Shown: one piece after another, positions 1-12,520 of the stretch
Numbering within the stretch: position 1 is the stretch's first letter
How the letters are laid out: every line of letters starts with the position of its first letter
Source of the DNA: Pseudeuparius sepicola
Taxonomy: Eukaryota; Arthropoda; Insecta; Coleoptera; Anthribidae
Direction of reading: 5' to 3'
NCBI GenBank assembly: GCA_963920635.1
Contig: OY987303.1
Span: 46,375,223-46,439,222 of the forward strand
DNA length: 64,000 nucleotides
Translations under genes and position numbers: made by a program
The notes under the pieces: generated by a model
Databases searched by the model: none
The model's input: only the letters and a program-made list of their open reading frames with translations
What the model was told of the DNA's origin: nothing

Positions 1-93
1 CCTATACCTACTATGAAGTTTAATAATTATTTTTTGTTGCATTTTAGTCAAAAAATTCGAAGAATAAACGGAACAAAGTGGGGTTGATATATA

Positions 94-1186
94 CAGAGTG
101 ATTCACCTAAAACTCCCCGGATTTACACGCCGCAAGGAAATCAGGTATTTTTGTTTCGCATTATAGAAAAAGTCTCGCAGAGCTCGTCGAAGGCTTTATT
201 GATAGGCTCAAATTAAATTTTTCTAATAAAAATTGTCCTTAAGATTGACCCTAAAAGGTTGTGCATCCGAATTGTCTGTCAATTTGAAGCAAATAATGTG
301 CTGTTTTTCCGATATCTACCCTAAGATTATTTCCAAAACTATAAAAACGGAGGAACTAATCTATCTCTCAAAGTTGTTTTGTCATTTTAAACTTTCAGTA
401 GTCAAATATATGGGCTAAGGCGAAGAGTTTGTTAATAAACTCAGTGTTAAAAGCATTGTGGTGAAAATTTTCTGATCTAGCTGCCTTCTCTCATTTGGAT
501 AGCGATTCACCAAAAATATAAGCAACCTCAGAGAAATAACCAAGGATAGAGGGAGTAAGAACAAAAAGTAAACAAAGCCAACATCTTTTTGAGTGATGCC
601 GCGTACTCCATTGTTTACAGCATTTCATTTCAAAATAGAAGGGTTTAATAATGAGATTCAATGAAGGCACACCTCCCATAACGCTAAATTAACAAATGTA
701 GCTATTAATTTCTTGTTTCTAACAATTTTAAACTAAAACTAAATTGCAGTGTAATTATATTTAATTGTTTTTCTGCTAATTTAAAGGCTATTTATTAGTG
801 TTTAGGATATAGTGACTGATTTTGTATACAATGGGGCGCAGAAAGTGTGTGGTATGCGGCTAAATTGATATTTCTCAGGACATAACCTATCTCAGGTAAA
901 CGTTGTACACACGGGCCTAATGTTTGTTTACTTCGGTAAATTTGCATAAGATGTTGGTTGACTACAAATGTATGTATTTTGAGGCTGTTGCTCCCTCTAT
1001 CCTTGGTTATTTCTCTGAGTAAGCAACGCATATAAAATTTTTCTTGGTGTTGTAAACCATAATTAAATTAAAAAAGAAACAACTTATACATGCGACAGCA
1101 ACACTCAATATTTATTAATAAATAAAACTATTTTGTCAGTCTCTATCGAAAAATTTCTTTCGGGGAATTTTAGGTGATCCACCCTG
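94..1186. mobile_element. Foldback/TIR element with CAGAGTG...CACCCTG ends
   Basis: The left end reads CAGAGTGATTCACCTAAAAC and the right end is its near-perfect reverse complement. Both ends are flanked by TA (92-93 and 1187-1188), as for Tc1/mariner-type insertions. A second inverted pair lies inside, at 527-557 and 990-1025. No transposase remnant was recognised; the short ORFs inside have no recognisable domain. This looks like a non-autonomous DNA element of about 1.1 kb. The boundaries are visible directly; the superfamily is inferred from the TA target. Confidence 0.75.
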
Positions 1187-1659
1187 TATACCCCTTGATG
1201 CACCCAAGAATTTTAATTTAATCACGACCAGGAAATTTAATCAAAAAAAAACACAATTCTATTATAGAAAACGTATACCAAATTTGATTTTCATATCTCT
1301 AATACATTGAAATACGGAGATTTCAATAGGCGCATAAGTGATGTACCCAGTTTCTGAAGGGATTCAAACACAGAAATCTTGAAATCTGAGTTGGCTCTGT
1401 ATATGCAAGTATGTAAACACTGTGACCCGGTTAGGTGAAATGACTCTTGTAAAAGATAAAAAATGTTCGAGTTGATACAACTTGTGGGTTTCAGTCTTGT
1501 TGATTTTGAAACTAAATTATGCATAGATATAATTTTAGTTTCCAAAAATGACATATTATGAATTAAAAATTTTGAAAAAAAACAAATTTTTCGCACCCGT
1601 AAAGTAGATTTTCCAACAAAACTTTATTAATCCTTTTACCTATCTGATGCACACCTATA
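1187..1659. other. Spacer between two foldback elements
   Basis: AT-rich, with a short A-run near 1247. I see no gene, RNA or repeat that I can name. Confidence 0.4.
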
Positions 1660-2749
1660 CAGGGTGAGTCAGAATGTATAGTAAATACTTTAAAGGGGTG
1701 TTTGGCAGGTGGTTTTAAGGGGGAGTCTTTCATATAAAATTTTTCGATTTGGACTTTCCTTGCCAAGTTATTCGGGTCTACAGGGTGACCCAAAATATTT
1801 TTTTTATTTAAATCTCAATAACGGCGCTACTTAAAAATTTTAAATTTGGTATGTGTTATCTACTTACTGGAAAACGCCTTAGGGTGGTTTATTCATTTAC
1901 ACAGGGCCCTAAAGGGGGTAAAAACTAACAACCCCTATTAATTTTTTTGCTCAAACTTTTTTGAGGTTATCTTTTTGGTCTTGCAGGTCCATCATTTCAA
2001 TGTATCTTTTCATTTTGCAACAAAAGTGTACTCTTGTTTCATAACGATAAAATCAACCGTTTGCGTTGAAATTGACAAAATGTGCCCCAAAACACCTGTT
2101 AACTTCAAAACATAAAATTTTTACCTACCGCTTTCAAACGTTCATCGACTGTACCATTTAAAGTGAGAAAAAATTCCTATGAACAATCTACCAAAATTTA
2201 TTAGCTTTCAAAATGGAAAGGATTGAATTTAACAAAATTTGAACACCCCATTTCAAAAAAACCAATGCTGTTTTGACCAATGTCCAATTGGTATTTTTTT
2301 CCTTATTTTAAATCTACAGTCGATCTGTAACGTTTGAGGTAGGTAAAAATTTTGTTTCGAATGTTGAAGTTAACAGATGTTTTGGGGCACGTTTTGTTAA
2401 TTTCAATAAACGGTTGATTTTATCGTTTTGAAACAAGAGTACACTTTTGTTGCAAAAAAATTTGGGCAAAAAAATTAATAGGGGTTGTTAGGTTTTACCC
2501 TTTTTTAGGGCACTGTGTAAATGAATAAACTACCCCAAGGCGTCTTCCAGTAAGTAGATAACACATGCCAAATTTCAAATTTTATATATAAATAGATATA
2601 AATAAAAAAAATACTTTTGGGTCACCCTGTAGACCCGAATAACTTGGCAAGGAAAGCCCAAATAAAAAAAAATTATATGAAAGGCCCCCCTTAAAACCAC
2701 CTGCCGGACACCCATATAAAGTATTTACTATAAATTCTGACTCACCCTG
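1660..2749. mobile_element. Long-arm foldback element, two-tier ends
   Basis: The arms are nearly the whole element: 1660-2200 pairs with 2210-2749. The outer end starts CAGGGTGAGTCAGAATGTAT at 1660 and is mirrored at 2749, with TA at both flanks. A second same-orientation end, CAGGGTGACCC, starts at 1781 and is mirrored at 2629, so the inner end lies 120-121 bp inside on both arms. The core (for example around 1970-2000) is shared with the elements at 7094, 29017 and 54684, whose outer ends differ. No coding capacity was recognised. Confidence 0.8.
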
Positions 2750-5434
2750 TATAATACGCATGGGGGAAGATTAGAATATAATTGTGTGTTTTATCATCCG
2801 TTTTCAAAAACTTGCAGTGCTGAGTGATTTTATATGGAGTAAAAATAGGTTTTTCTCATGTTTGTTACAACATGAACATGAGTGAGGTACCTTGGCTTAA
2901 CTGTAAACATCGACATAGACGGTTTGTACCTATTACTAAGTTGCGAACAGTTCCTAACCACAGCTATATCGTCTGATTCGTGGAAAAAAGTTCTGGAACA
3001 ATTTTCTTGTGTTTTGATTGGTTATTGGTTCGAAGTGGTTCTGGAACAGCTCAAAAATGTGCATTTGGAACCAGGATATTGTTAAAGTGCACTAACTTTA
3101 TTGGTTCAAAAAATTATTGTGTCACACGTCCATTGAAATTAATATATTCTCGCCAGGTTCGGATAAACATAAGCAATAACTGCGTAGTCACTTGCAAGGT
3201 ATTCACTTCTCCTCTCTGCGGTATAATAATATAACCACATGGTCTGGAGTGCCTCTCTCACGCACGTTTACTTTCTATTACACACAACGATTGTATTTAC
3301 GCGCACATCTCATATGGATGCTGCGGAGAATGTATCTTAATGTCGTGGTAGGGATCGCTTATAATCCGAATTAATTTTATTGGACGGATGCTCCAGATTC
3401 CAGTATTATCTTAGAATCATTTTATAAATCTCATGAATGGACTATATAGTTTGGTCATATAAATAATATGCGTTGAATTGAAATAAGGTCATTAAATGAG
3501 GTTGAGAGCCAAGAAAAAATCTAACAAAAAGAAAAATTCAAAATCAACCTGCCTTTGTTTATACGTATGCCGGCTATTCCCTTAATTATTTGTATATAAA
3601 CTGTAGGGATATTTAGAAATTATTTATTTATGTTTCTAATATGTAATAATATGTAACTTACCAGCTAACAATTTAAATTTATTGTTTAACTAATATTTAT
3701 ATTTCAATTTTTAAAATGTTGGGGCAATTTTCACAAAACATGAATATAGTAGCTAGAACATTATTACCACCTTAAATTATTCTTAATATCCAGGTATCCG
3801 TGAATATGAGCAGAAGATTTTAAATTAAGAATTTCCAAGAATTTCCCAAAAGTGTGTAATTTTTCGCTTTGCAAGTTTTGTGAACCTGCCCATTCCAGAA
3901 GTTTAAAAAAAAATTTTTTTCTCAAAGTCAAACAAGTGAGCTGGTATTTTGAATATAACTTTAGGGGTAAAATATATTATAAGGGTGTGCGGTATTCAAA
4001 TCAAAATTTTAGTACTTATCGGTAGCACTAAATTGACCTTTTCGTGCGCATAAAGTGTCCAATCAAAGCACACGAAAACAAACCTTCAACAAAAATTGCC
4101 TACTATGCAATTTTTGTTAGAAACATACTTCGAAAATTTCACTGCCAATGCTGACATTAAAATTTTTGTCTCGATCTCTATTTGCACTAGTTACAAAAAT
4201 TTAAAAAAATTAAATTTGGTAGTTTTTAACCCTTAGAATCTCCCAGTTTTACAAATTACCTATAAACTATTAATTTTTTATTCTTATTGACCGGTAGTTA
4301 GGGACAGTGGCAGATTTTTGCTTGTGATTTTGGTCTGTATGCCTTTCAGTGTTCATTAGTTATTATGGCCTAAAGGGCTGATATGGTCAGGTGTACTTGG
4401 ATTAATTTGAATAAAGAATATTTCCGCGTTTCTGAACAGGCTACCAGTGATAAGTATACAAGGCCTTGTTGTAAAACTGCTGATGAAAAGATGGTATACC
4501 CTATGTGTATGCCCAAGTACAGTTTACATCGAATAAATCGGGTAAAATTATGAAATAACATTCCATGATTTTGCGAGTATTAGTAAATATAGTAAGTACT
4601 TGGGGTATATTCGCAAACATATATAGTTAGTTTAGTATGCCGCAGCTTTTCTTCAGCAGTTTTAAAATAAGGACTTGTATACTTATTATTCACAGCTTGT
4701 TCAGAAATGCAAAAAATTTCTTTAATCGTGTACGAGTATACAGGATGATTTTTTTAGGTCTACTATCCGATTTCCCGCTTATTTTGAACCCTACAAAAAC
4801 GTCAGAAATAAAAACGTGACAATTTTGCATAGCTAGGTGACGCTGAAAATGAAATCGGCATTCATGGCCAACTTATAAAAAAACTCCAATTGGGTAAAAC
4901 TATTAGTATAACCGTAGCATGTATATTATAATATAGAGATAGAAGAACATTTTTGTAATGAAAATAGGTGTCACTGAGAAGGTTTATGCAATCGGGTACT
5001 CAGATAGTTTCAGAAAATTATACATCGATTTCATAATGCCCTCTGAAGGGGCAAAGGAAATCTGCTCAATCTTTGATCAACCTAGCGTTTATCATTTTTT
5101 TCTCTTGAAATAATCTATCAAATATATTTTATGATTTAAAACTGGTCTGAAATTTTTAATGTATACTATATCCCAATATTATTGCGTGCATGCATTTTTA
5201 AAAGAATTGTCGAACGAAAAATAATTTATACCTGAAAATTTTCCGAATATTTCCAAATTTTTTTCAGGGTGTCCCAGCTGTAAATGTCATAAACAAAACT
5301 GTCGATAGAAAATTCCATTTTACGCAAAAAAGTACATATAAAAGTATCTATTCAAAAACGCTTCATACAGAGCATTGCAAACACACATAAAAATCTTTTT
5401 AAGTGTTAGATGACACAAGAAGAGGATTTTTCTG
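2750..5434. other. AT-rich stretch without a recognisable gene
   Basis: No ORF here has a recognisable domain or convincing splice structure. A small hairpin with 12-bp arms (AACAAAAATTGC) sits at about 4097-4126. Isolated CAGG(A/G)TG-like motifs near 4740 and 5266 may be decayed ends of the foldback family, but I could not pair them. Confidence 0.4.
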
Positions 5435-6050
5435 GTGCAAGATCTCATCATTCTAGAACAAATTTGTATGAAATATTTTTTTCTTGAAATCGGCAGTGAA
5501 GTGTCCCAAAATCGTCATTAAAAGCTCAGAAATCGGTACTGAAGTAGCCCATTATTTTACGATTTGTAAACATCAAACGTCAGACGCGGAGCCATCGCCC
5601 ATAAAAAATTGACTAAATATTCAAAACCCGGCCAATAAAGGCCCATTTAACTTTTCGTACATATTGCTAAATTGTTACCTATAGCACCGCAATCTTTCAG
5701 AATAAATATTTTAGTACGTTTGAATATCAATAGATTTGTTATGGAGGCTGCACAACAAGCAGCAGTTTGGTTTTTCTGTTCGTGTCATACTTGACCTAGG
5801 AAGAGCGATCGTCAAAGTCAAGCAACGCCGCGCGCAGTTGGCTCGTGGACGGGTGATCCCGAATGATTATTTTCTTGCCTAATAAAACATTTTTTTTCCG
5901 ATTTCAAAAAATATATTATTTGTACCTCGGCACTGAAGTTCTTTTTATGACTCGTGTTGTTTATTGCCTCGGCCAGAGGCCTCGGCAACTAAATTCCACG
6001 TGAGTCATAAAAAGTTGAACTTCAGTGCCTTGGTACATAAATAACTATTT
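5435..6050 (-). repeat. Hairpin-bearing interspersed repeat, copy 1 (reverse)
   Basis: This is the same family as the tandem pair at 37352-38490, in reverse orientation. It carries the same blocks in order: the CAGTGCCGATTTC-type end, a middle block containing the sequence reading CAGCCTCCATAA on the other strand, an AATAAAACATTTT stretch, and a large hairpin at about 5926-6040. The hairpin arms (GGCACTGAAGTTCTTTTTAT and mirror) enclose GAGGCCTCGG-like sequence. No protein was recognised. The class of element is unknown to me. Confidence 0.75.
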
Positions 6051-6289
6051 ATGTCAAATTGAATGAGAACCCAAAAATTAATTTAAATATGCCATAGGCG
6101 TATTTCTAGCATCAGTTTTATATATGACATTTACAACAATAATTATTCTCTATACCCTTTTATCATATCAACATAAGATTGAAATGTGTCCGTTTTTTTT
6201 TTTTCAAAGAAAATGTCACCACAGAGAAGTATGAGAGTACAGTATTTTACCCTTGTTTGTTCCAATTTTTTATATATCACACAATCGCG

Positions 6290-6720
6290 TCATTTTCTCT
6301 CCATTCGTATATTTTCCACTGACATAAATTCCGCGTGCCTCGGTACTTACGGAGTCTGCGTCGGTGCGGAGATAGCGATGAGCCGCGGCACTGGGTAGAA
6401 AGCGCCACCACCGATCGCGGATATGGGTACAGACTTCGCGACGCGGTTTCTACCGGTCAACTGGGAACCGACTAGCGCCAACTCCGAACGAGAACTAAAG
6501 GTTTTCTTTCTCTTGGTGGCACGCCGACACCAACGGCACCCGTATTGTTTCTCTTCGCCGCATTGCTAATAAAAGGGAGTTAGAATATTCCATCGGCGGG
6601 CGACGACACAACCGTAATCGAACAGTCGGTTAAAGAGCATCTTTGAGAGGTCGTGACTCGTGACAACGCCGGAAAGTGGAACGTGTAGCTTGAACGGATG
6701 CACAAAATATATTGGAAATC
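6290..6720. other. GC- and CpG-rich island of unknown role
   Basis: This stretch is clearly richer in GC and CpG than its AT-rich surroundings, with many CGCG, GCGC and CCG words and an ATAAAAGG TATA-like word near 6570. It could be the promoter or first exon of an unrecognised gene, or a piece of an older element. No long ORF or known motif decides this. Confidence 0.3.
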
Positions 6721-7093
6721 AGTTTGTATTTGTGGAAATTTTCATAGGTACAGTGTCACATAAAGTCCACATCATCTGAGATTTTTTATTATTCGATACA
6801 AGTAAATTTTAATGTAGCAATTTGTTTGATCGTACACAAAAAAAGATTTTTCGTGTAGTTTACAAGGTTTTGGGTGCCTCCATCATCCTATTTAGAGAAA
6901 ACCAGAAAAACACACTTGTGATGACCAAAAAGGAAACACAACCACTTCTGTCGTCACAACTTTTATAATAATTCTTTAAAATTTTCTATTCAGCTGAATG
7001 GCAAATAAGTAAACATCGAAACCAACCATTTTAATAGTCTATAATTTGCTAGTGCACCGATTGATACCAGAAATACTTAGTTCGATTTATATA

Positions 7094-7907
7094 CAGGGTG
7101 CTTCAGAACAACCTGGCAAAACTTGTAGAGCATACAGAACTTCAAAAAATTAAAACAAAATTCTTATTGGCCATGTGTCTATCGTCTTTAGTTTCTTAGA
7201 TACTTTTTAAAATTGAATATTGACCGTATCTTCTATTTTATACTAGGTACCTACATTATTCAAATTTGGCACTGTTGTGTTTTTGGGGATAGAAAATAAA
7301 CTGAAAATGCCAACTTCTACGTATCTCACAGAGGGCGCCACTTGCACTATTTTTGGCTCGTGTTTTTACTCGTAACTTTTTTGAGGTTATCTTTTTGATC
7401 TTGCAGCTGCATCATTTTAGTGCATCTCTTCGTTCTGCAACAAAAAGTACTCTTGTTAACCTGTTAACTCCGACATTCGAAACAGAAAATTTTCACCTAG
7501 CACTTTCAAATGTTTCAGATCAACTATAGATACCATTTAAAGTGAGAGACAAATCCCTATGAACGATGTACCAAAAATTATTGGTTTTCAAAATGGGAAG
7601 GATTGAGTGTGAAAAAATTTTACAACCTATTTCAAGAAAACCAACAGTGTTTTGTCCAATGTCTATATGAAATTGTTTCATCATTTCAGCTTATTTCTTA
7701 TCCCCAAAAACAGAGTAGTGCCAAATTTCAATATTTTACCTAGTATACAGTAGAAGATACGGTCAATATTAACTTTTAAAAGTAAACTTGGACACCCTGT
7801 ATCTAAGAAATCAAAGACGATAGACACATGGTCAATACAAATTTTCTTTTTATTTTTTAAATTATGTATGCTCCAGAATTTACGCCAGGGTTTTCTGATA
7901 CACCCTG
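7094..7907. mobile_element. Foldback element with CAGGGTGCTTCAG ends
   Basis: The left end CAGGGTGCTTCAGAACAACC is mirrored at 7907, with TA at both flanks (7092-7093, 7908-7909). Arms run about 7094-7480 and 7660-7907. The right arm has an inner CACCCTG ending at 7799, 108 bp from the outer end. The left arm lacks the matching inner 14-16 bases, which looks like a small deletion near 7202. The core is shared with 1660-2749, 29017-29930 and 54684-55330. No transposase was seen. Confidence 0.75.
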
Positions 7908-8695
7908 TATACCTATTATATTTTTGGTGAAATATTTCAACGCGAAATATGCTGCCACCTTCGTTTTTCATTCCACCCGAGTAATATATATTTCCATAGA
8001 AAAATATTTGTGTTTTATAATTTAAATTATTTTATTTATATTTACTAATTTCTCTTCTTTACTTCTTTCCTTATTTTTCAATGTACTAGACAAACAGCAG
8101 CTGAAATTTTTAAAAACCTTCTTATTGTTGTTCTTGTTAAGCCCTGTTTTCGTTATTAATATTATTATCCTATTTTGGATTTCTGAGAGAGTCATAGAGA
8201 TTCTTACGGTGCCAGTCAAACATATAAAACAAGACATTTACGTTTGGATTTTCTATTATAGGCCAATGCCAAAGAGGTTTTTAAAGGCTAAAATAAAATT
8301 ATTAACTTGCAAGGACCAACTGGAAAATTTAGCGGTGCTCTTAAAGATAGCAGGAGGTGGTAAAGCTCTTAATTGGGTCTTGTACATTCCTCCAGTACCG
8401 AAAGAACCGATATCGAAGAAAATTTTCCGACTCTCGATTTTCTACTTCCGAGAAAGGGGACGGCTTTAGAATTACCGAAATCGACGGAAATTCCCGGAAC
8501 CACTCTTGGAAATTGCGTGTTTTTTCTTATTTCTCGATTTTTCTCTCACCCGAAGACTCGGGGGACGCTAAAAATTCCGACCCCAGAGCCCCAAGCGACA
8601 TTTTCGGAATAATTTCTAGACAGAGGACACATAAAAACTATCCGATTTCTCCCGGGAAAAAAGCTTAATATCTCTCGACATCGCCTTTTTAGAAA
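7908..8695. other. Unassigned stretch, upstream half AT-rich
   Basis: Three overlapping short ORFs occur on the plus strand at 8125-8668 but none has a recognisable domain. The part at 8350-8690 has different composition, with words such as TTCCGA, CCGAAA and CCCGGGA. It could be an LTR or other non-coding part of a retroelement beside the BEL/Pao remnant, but I cannot show paired LTRs. Confidence 0.3.
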
Positions 8696-9265
8696 TGCGA
8701 AAATTTCAATAAAACATTTTTATTTGTTGCGATATGGCAATTAATTTGATTAATTTCGTGTGGAGCATCTGTGTTCTCTGAACTAGTTTCCACTTCTTTG
8801 TGCAAGAGTTAATGATGAGGTATTGGGCAATTGTTAATTCCACACACTTGTATCTTTTGGCAGATTCTTAGACTATGTCCTGGTGTCAAACATGAAAAAC
8901 AAGTTTTCTTTGAAGTCACAAAACTCCATCGTTCATCGATTGTCATTGATTTAATTTTTTCGGTATGAATGTAAGGTGCCAATGACAACAAAAGCATTTC
9001 TTTTAAATTTTTAATTCTTTGGTTGCTAAAATAATCTCCCTTTTTTTAGTCTTTTGTTTCATGGTTTGTTCATTGTCATATCTTCTAAAATAATTGGATT
9101 TCGTAAGTGGTCGTCTTCCTTTAGAACCTCAATAGTTGCTACCATATTTTTAATCTCGTCAGAAAAATCGATTAACATGTCTAATTTGTCCTCTTTAACT
9201 ATATGAAATGTTTTTATTTTATCTAATAACATCATTTCATAATGTGTTCAGAACGACCAAATCTA

Positions 9266-10748
9266 AACTCCTGGACAAAATTAACGCACCAATCATATTT
9301 TTCTGGGTATTTTTATATTTTTATATGTTTTTTCTCGACAAGTAGGCCATGGACCTTGTTTGACAGTGACAGTTATTATTTAAGCTAACTTCCTTGTTTT
9401 GTCAGTAATTTGTATGAAACTTCGTTTTAGACTAAAACTGTGTCAAAATTTTCTTAAAAAGTGGTGATTAAAACAAAGTGTGATTGTTTTTATCACATAC
9501 ATGTTGGGAAGTTCATTTGCGAGTAAATCAAGTAAGGAAAACAAAGAAATTTGTCAATTGAGGATGCAGTGCGAGCATCCACTCTCCTGGATGAAGGATA
9601 TTCAATGAGATATGTTGCTGGTTTGTTAGGAAGCCATCATTCCAGCATCTGCCGCATGGTGAGACGACATAATGAGACGGGCTCGTGCCATCCAAGACCA
9701 GGGCAAGGGCGAAAACGACAGGAGAGTGACCAGCAATCTGTTAAACAATGAATTAGCAGACGTTCGAAATATCTCTATATTTTCTCGAACGGTTAGAAAA
9801 AGTTTACATGAAGCAGGATTGGCCATTTCTTACCAGAGAACACAAAGTTCAGAGATTGAATTTTGCAGATTACATCAGAATTGGACCATCAACGGATTAG
9901 AACCAAGTTCTGTTCTCCGATGAAACTAATGTTAGCCTAAAAGGTCCAGATAGACGTGAGCGTGTCTGGCGAAGGTAAAGAGAAAGGTTTGACAGCTGCA
10001 ATACCTCTCCTAAAGTACCTTTTGGTGTTGGCTCTAAAATGTTTTGGGGAGGAATTTGCTTCGATGCTCGAACGGAGTTGGTCCCTATACGTAGGAGGTC
10101 TATGAATGCCCAATATTACTTAGACAACATTATATTGTCGAACATGTACTGTCTTTTGCTCCGTTTGTTGGACCTAATTTTTTATTCATGCAGGACAACG
10201 CTCGTCCTTATGTGGCTAGACAAGTTATTGGCTACCTAAATGATGTTAATATTCCTTTATTACAGTGGCCACCTAACAGCCCTGACATGAATCCTAAAGA
10301 ACATCTATGTGACTCTCTCAAAAAAAAAGATTCAAAATCGTAGACCCCTGTTGCTAATCACAACCACTCATAGAGGTGGCTATTGAAGAATGGGAGAATA
10401 TTCCGCAAGCTCTTGTTGAACATTTGATATCAAGCATGCCTCGACGCATGAAAGCAATGATAAGAAGTAGAGGAGGGCCTACCCGGCATTAGTGTGGACC
10501 CATATTGATTTATTCTGTTTTGCTGATTTTTTTTTCTTTTTTAATTTGAGTTATGCTAGCTTATTTATGCATTTTCAGCAAAAACACATTTTTAATGAAA
10601 CATTAAGGCAAATTAAGGTCATGTTAAAGTCATGTTTGACTAATTTGTAGGTGTTCATTACCATTTCAATGTAACTTAGTTTTATTTTGTGTTTTTATTG
10701 TTAATATTTAGATAAATTAAAGTGGTGCGTTAATTTTGTCCAGGAGTG
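9266..10748 (+). mobile_element. Tc1-like DNA transposon inserted in BEL/Pao gag
   Basis: Terminal inverted repeats of about 25 bp (ACTCCTGGACAAAATTAACG then CACC, one mismatch between ends) bound a 1,483-bp element. TA target duplications lie at 9264-9265 and 10749-10750. It interrupts the gag frame of the minus-strand BEL/Pao remnant, which resumes on either side. It encodes a broken Tc1-type transposase on the plus strand, so it is younger than the BEL/Pao copy but no longer autonomous. Confidence 0.9.
9551..10492 (+). pseudogene. Tc1-family transposase, frameshifted
   Basis: This would cut and paste the surrounding element through its inverted repeats. The N-terminal paired-type helix-turn-helix is at 9551-9751 (SMRYVAGLLGSHHSSICRMV). 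After a stop, the second DNA-binding part and linker follow at about 9755-9920 (TVRKSLHEAGLA, LHQNWTI). The catalytic core is spread over several frames: FSDET near 9915, CFDART and the KMFWGGI segment near 10035, MQDNARPHVARQ near 10190, and PNSPDMNPKEH near 10270. The spacing between the second D and the final E is 34 residues, which is DD34E. It ends GGPTRH at 10492. Multiple frame changes and stops make it a pseudogene. Family assignment is secure. Confidence 0.88.
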
Positions 10749-11711
10749 TATTTCTTAAGATGTCTATGAGCTCCTCAACATTCTGAGTAAATATCAATAA
10801 ACTTTCTACAATTTTTCTAGCATGACCCTTTAAGCATTTTTGCAGTCTGCATTGATTTTCTTCCGTCGAATAACCACAAAAATAGCGTTCGTATTTTCGT
10901 ATTGATAAATAAAATTTAGGCATTCCAGTGGATTACCACTGAATATAGGTAAATCCTTAGGAACTGACTATCTAGTAGGAATTTTCGCAAGTTGATGAGT
11001 AGCTATTTGTTTATTACTTTCAGTTTTGTTTATTTTACCTACCCTTTTGTCTTGATTCGAAGAATAAGAAGCATTTTCAGATTTATCCTTCCAGGGACAT
11101 TGACCATCCATCCATCTGTCGACATCAGGCGTATCCTCTGACTCACTATCTAAAATTCCAGACTCCTCTTCAAGTGTTGTTAATTTCATTGCTAATTCTA
11201 GGTCTAACATCTCTTGCTGATGTTTACGTAAAAGCTCTTTTTTCTTCATTTCCATTTTTAATCTTACCTGCTCTTGTTTCTTGCAACTTCTAGCAGAGCT
11301 TCGTAACGATTTCTCTTGCACTGGCGGTAGCTTTTCTTCTGTCGATTTTATTGGCACTGTCGATTGCTTTTCTTTCACCATTTATGGACACGTCTTTGTC
11401 TTCTTCATTGTAATAGCTTTCTTCGTCAATCATTCATCTCCGTAGTTGTGCTCCAGATTCAGACATTGTTTATTAGCGTCCTGGCTTAACTAAATAGATT
11501 CAGCAGCAAACGTTTCTTCCACAGGGCAAATTCTTAAAGTTTGAAGGACCAGTTGTCGACAACTTACCTAATAAATAAATACTTAAATCCGAGGTAGAAC
11601 GGACTTTCTTTATTTTTCAGTTTTGAAACACAATTATTATTTATTTATTTTTTGTCACTGTCACTTTTTTTACAACAACTATGATCTCAATATAAAATAT
11701 CAATAACAACC

Positions 11712-12202
11712 TATGCCATGGAATCACCTCAAAACAGTTGAATGGTCAACAGGACTATACAAGGTATCTATCTATTGGAGTGCAATAACAAATATACACG
11801 TTATTTTTCTCTGTGTCATCTCAAAGTGCTGATTTTTTTAAAACTTTATACGGGTCAAATGCACCCTGGAATTATTATACATTTTTGGAAATGCATTAAT
11901 AAATGAAAAAATAATCCATTTTTTACAAAGTATCGCCCAACAAGTAAAAAACGATTTAAATTATTGGACTTTTCTCGACAAAGCTATCCTCTAATAAAAT
12001 TATACCTTTTTCTATGGGTTTCTGTTGTGGCACACTTCCTGCCTTAACTTATCTGGACTTATTGATTGACTGTCAGGCTTCTATAAATTTTAGACGTAGT
12101 TCGTTTATAATTTCAGCGGCGATTTTGATACACCTAATCGATTTTTATACCCTGTGTGGTCGTGCTGACCATTCAACTGTTTTGAAGTAATTCCATGGCA
12201 TA
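11712..12202. mobile_element. Short TIR element (MITE) beside the BEL/Pao leader
   Basis: Inverted repeats of about 38 bp begin TATGCCATGGAAT at 11712 and are mirrored ending at 12202. They contain CAAAACAGTTGAATGGTCA in both arms. The TA at each outer edge may be the target duplication. The interior (about 410 bp) has no recognisable coding sequence. It lies where the LTR of the BEL/Pao remnant would be expected, so it may have split that LTR. Confidence 0.7.
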
Positions 12203-12359
12203 CTTGACTCTTGACCCGCCGACACGCCAGATTCCTATAAAACTTCTATTTTGCTAAATTTTGGCTTCCTATAAAACAAAACTTCCTTTTTTGTACAAAT
12301 TTGGTATAATAGGGGGGTTCTGTGGGGTCCTTATTAACGCTGTGGTGTCCGATTTTAAA

Positions 12360-12520
12360 CAAAAAAATCGCTAAATACATTTGGTGAAAATTAGGGGTAT
12401 AAAAAAAGTGTTTCATGTTGACAACGGCAAGAAGGTCAAAAGACGCGGTTTGAAAATCTTTCAAACAAATAAAGGGACGGGGGAATATCCCCAAAAATAA
12501 AATCATTGAAAATGCTACGT
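12360..12520. repeat. Interspersed repeat shared with 62590-62795
   Basis: The blocks AAAAAAATCGCTAAAT, GGGGTATAAAAAA, GAAGGTCAAAAGA, CTTTCAAACAAA and CCCCAAAAATAAA occur in the same order as in 62590-62795. That copy ends in CACCCTGTATA; this one has lost the end. It is probably one arm of a foldback-family element. The flanks (12203-12359 and 12521-12998) contain nothing I can name. Confidence 0.6.

Larger units (their letters stand above)
8696..11560 (-). pseudogene. Decayed BEL/Pao retrotransposon: leader and gag
   Basis: Read on the minus strand, 11381-10968 is a charged coiled-coil-like N-terminal region (KMEMKKKELLRKHQQEMLDL). 10923-10750 and then 9263-9060 form a DUF1759-type gag domain, recognisable from SEHYEMMLLDKIKTFHIVK-like and NMVATIEVLKEDDHLRNP segments. 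8997-8809 holds the zinc-knuckle region CFSCLTPGHSLRICQ. The reading frame then meets a stop (8806 region) and fades by about 8696, before any protease motif. Upstream, near 11540-11560, is what may be the LTR/primer-site junction. Several stops and a transposon insertion make it non-functional. Family assignment is firm; exact ends are not. Confidence 0.75.

Noticed and set aside
4735..5275. A further foldback between CAGGATG at 4740 and CAGGGTGTCCC at 5266
   Set aside because: The two motifs face the same direction and the adjacent sequences do not pair.
8125..8668. Overlapping plus-strand ORFs as a small gene
   Set aside because: Three overlapping frames, none with a domain, splice structure or conserved motif. 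More likely chance or repeat-derived.
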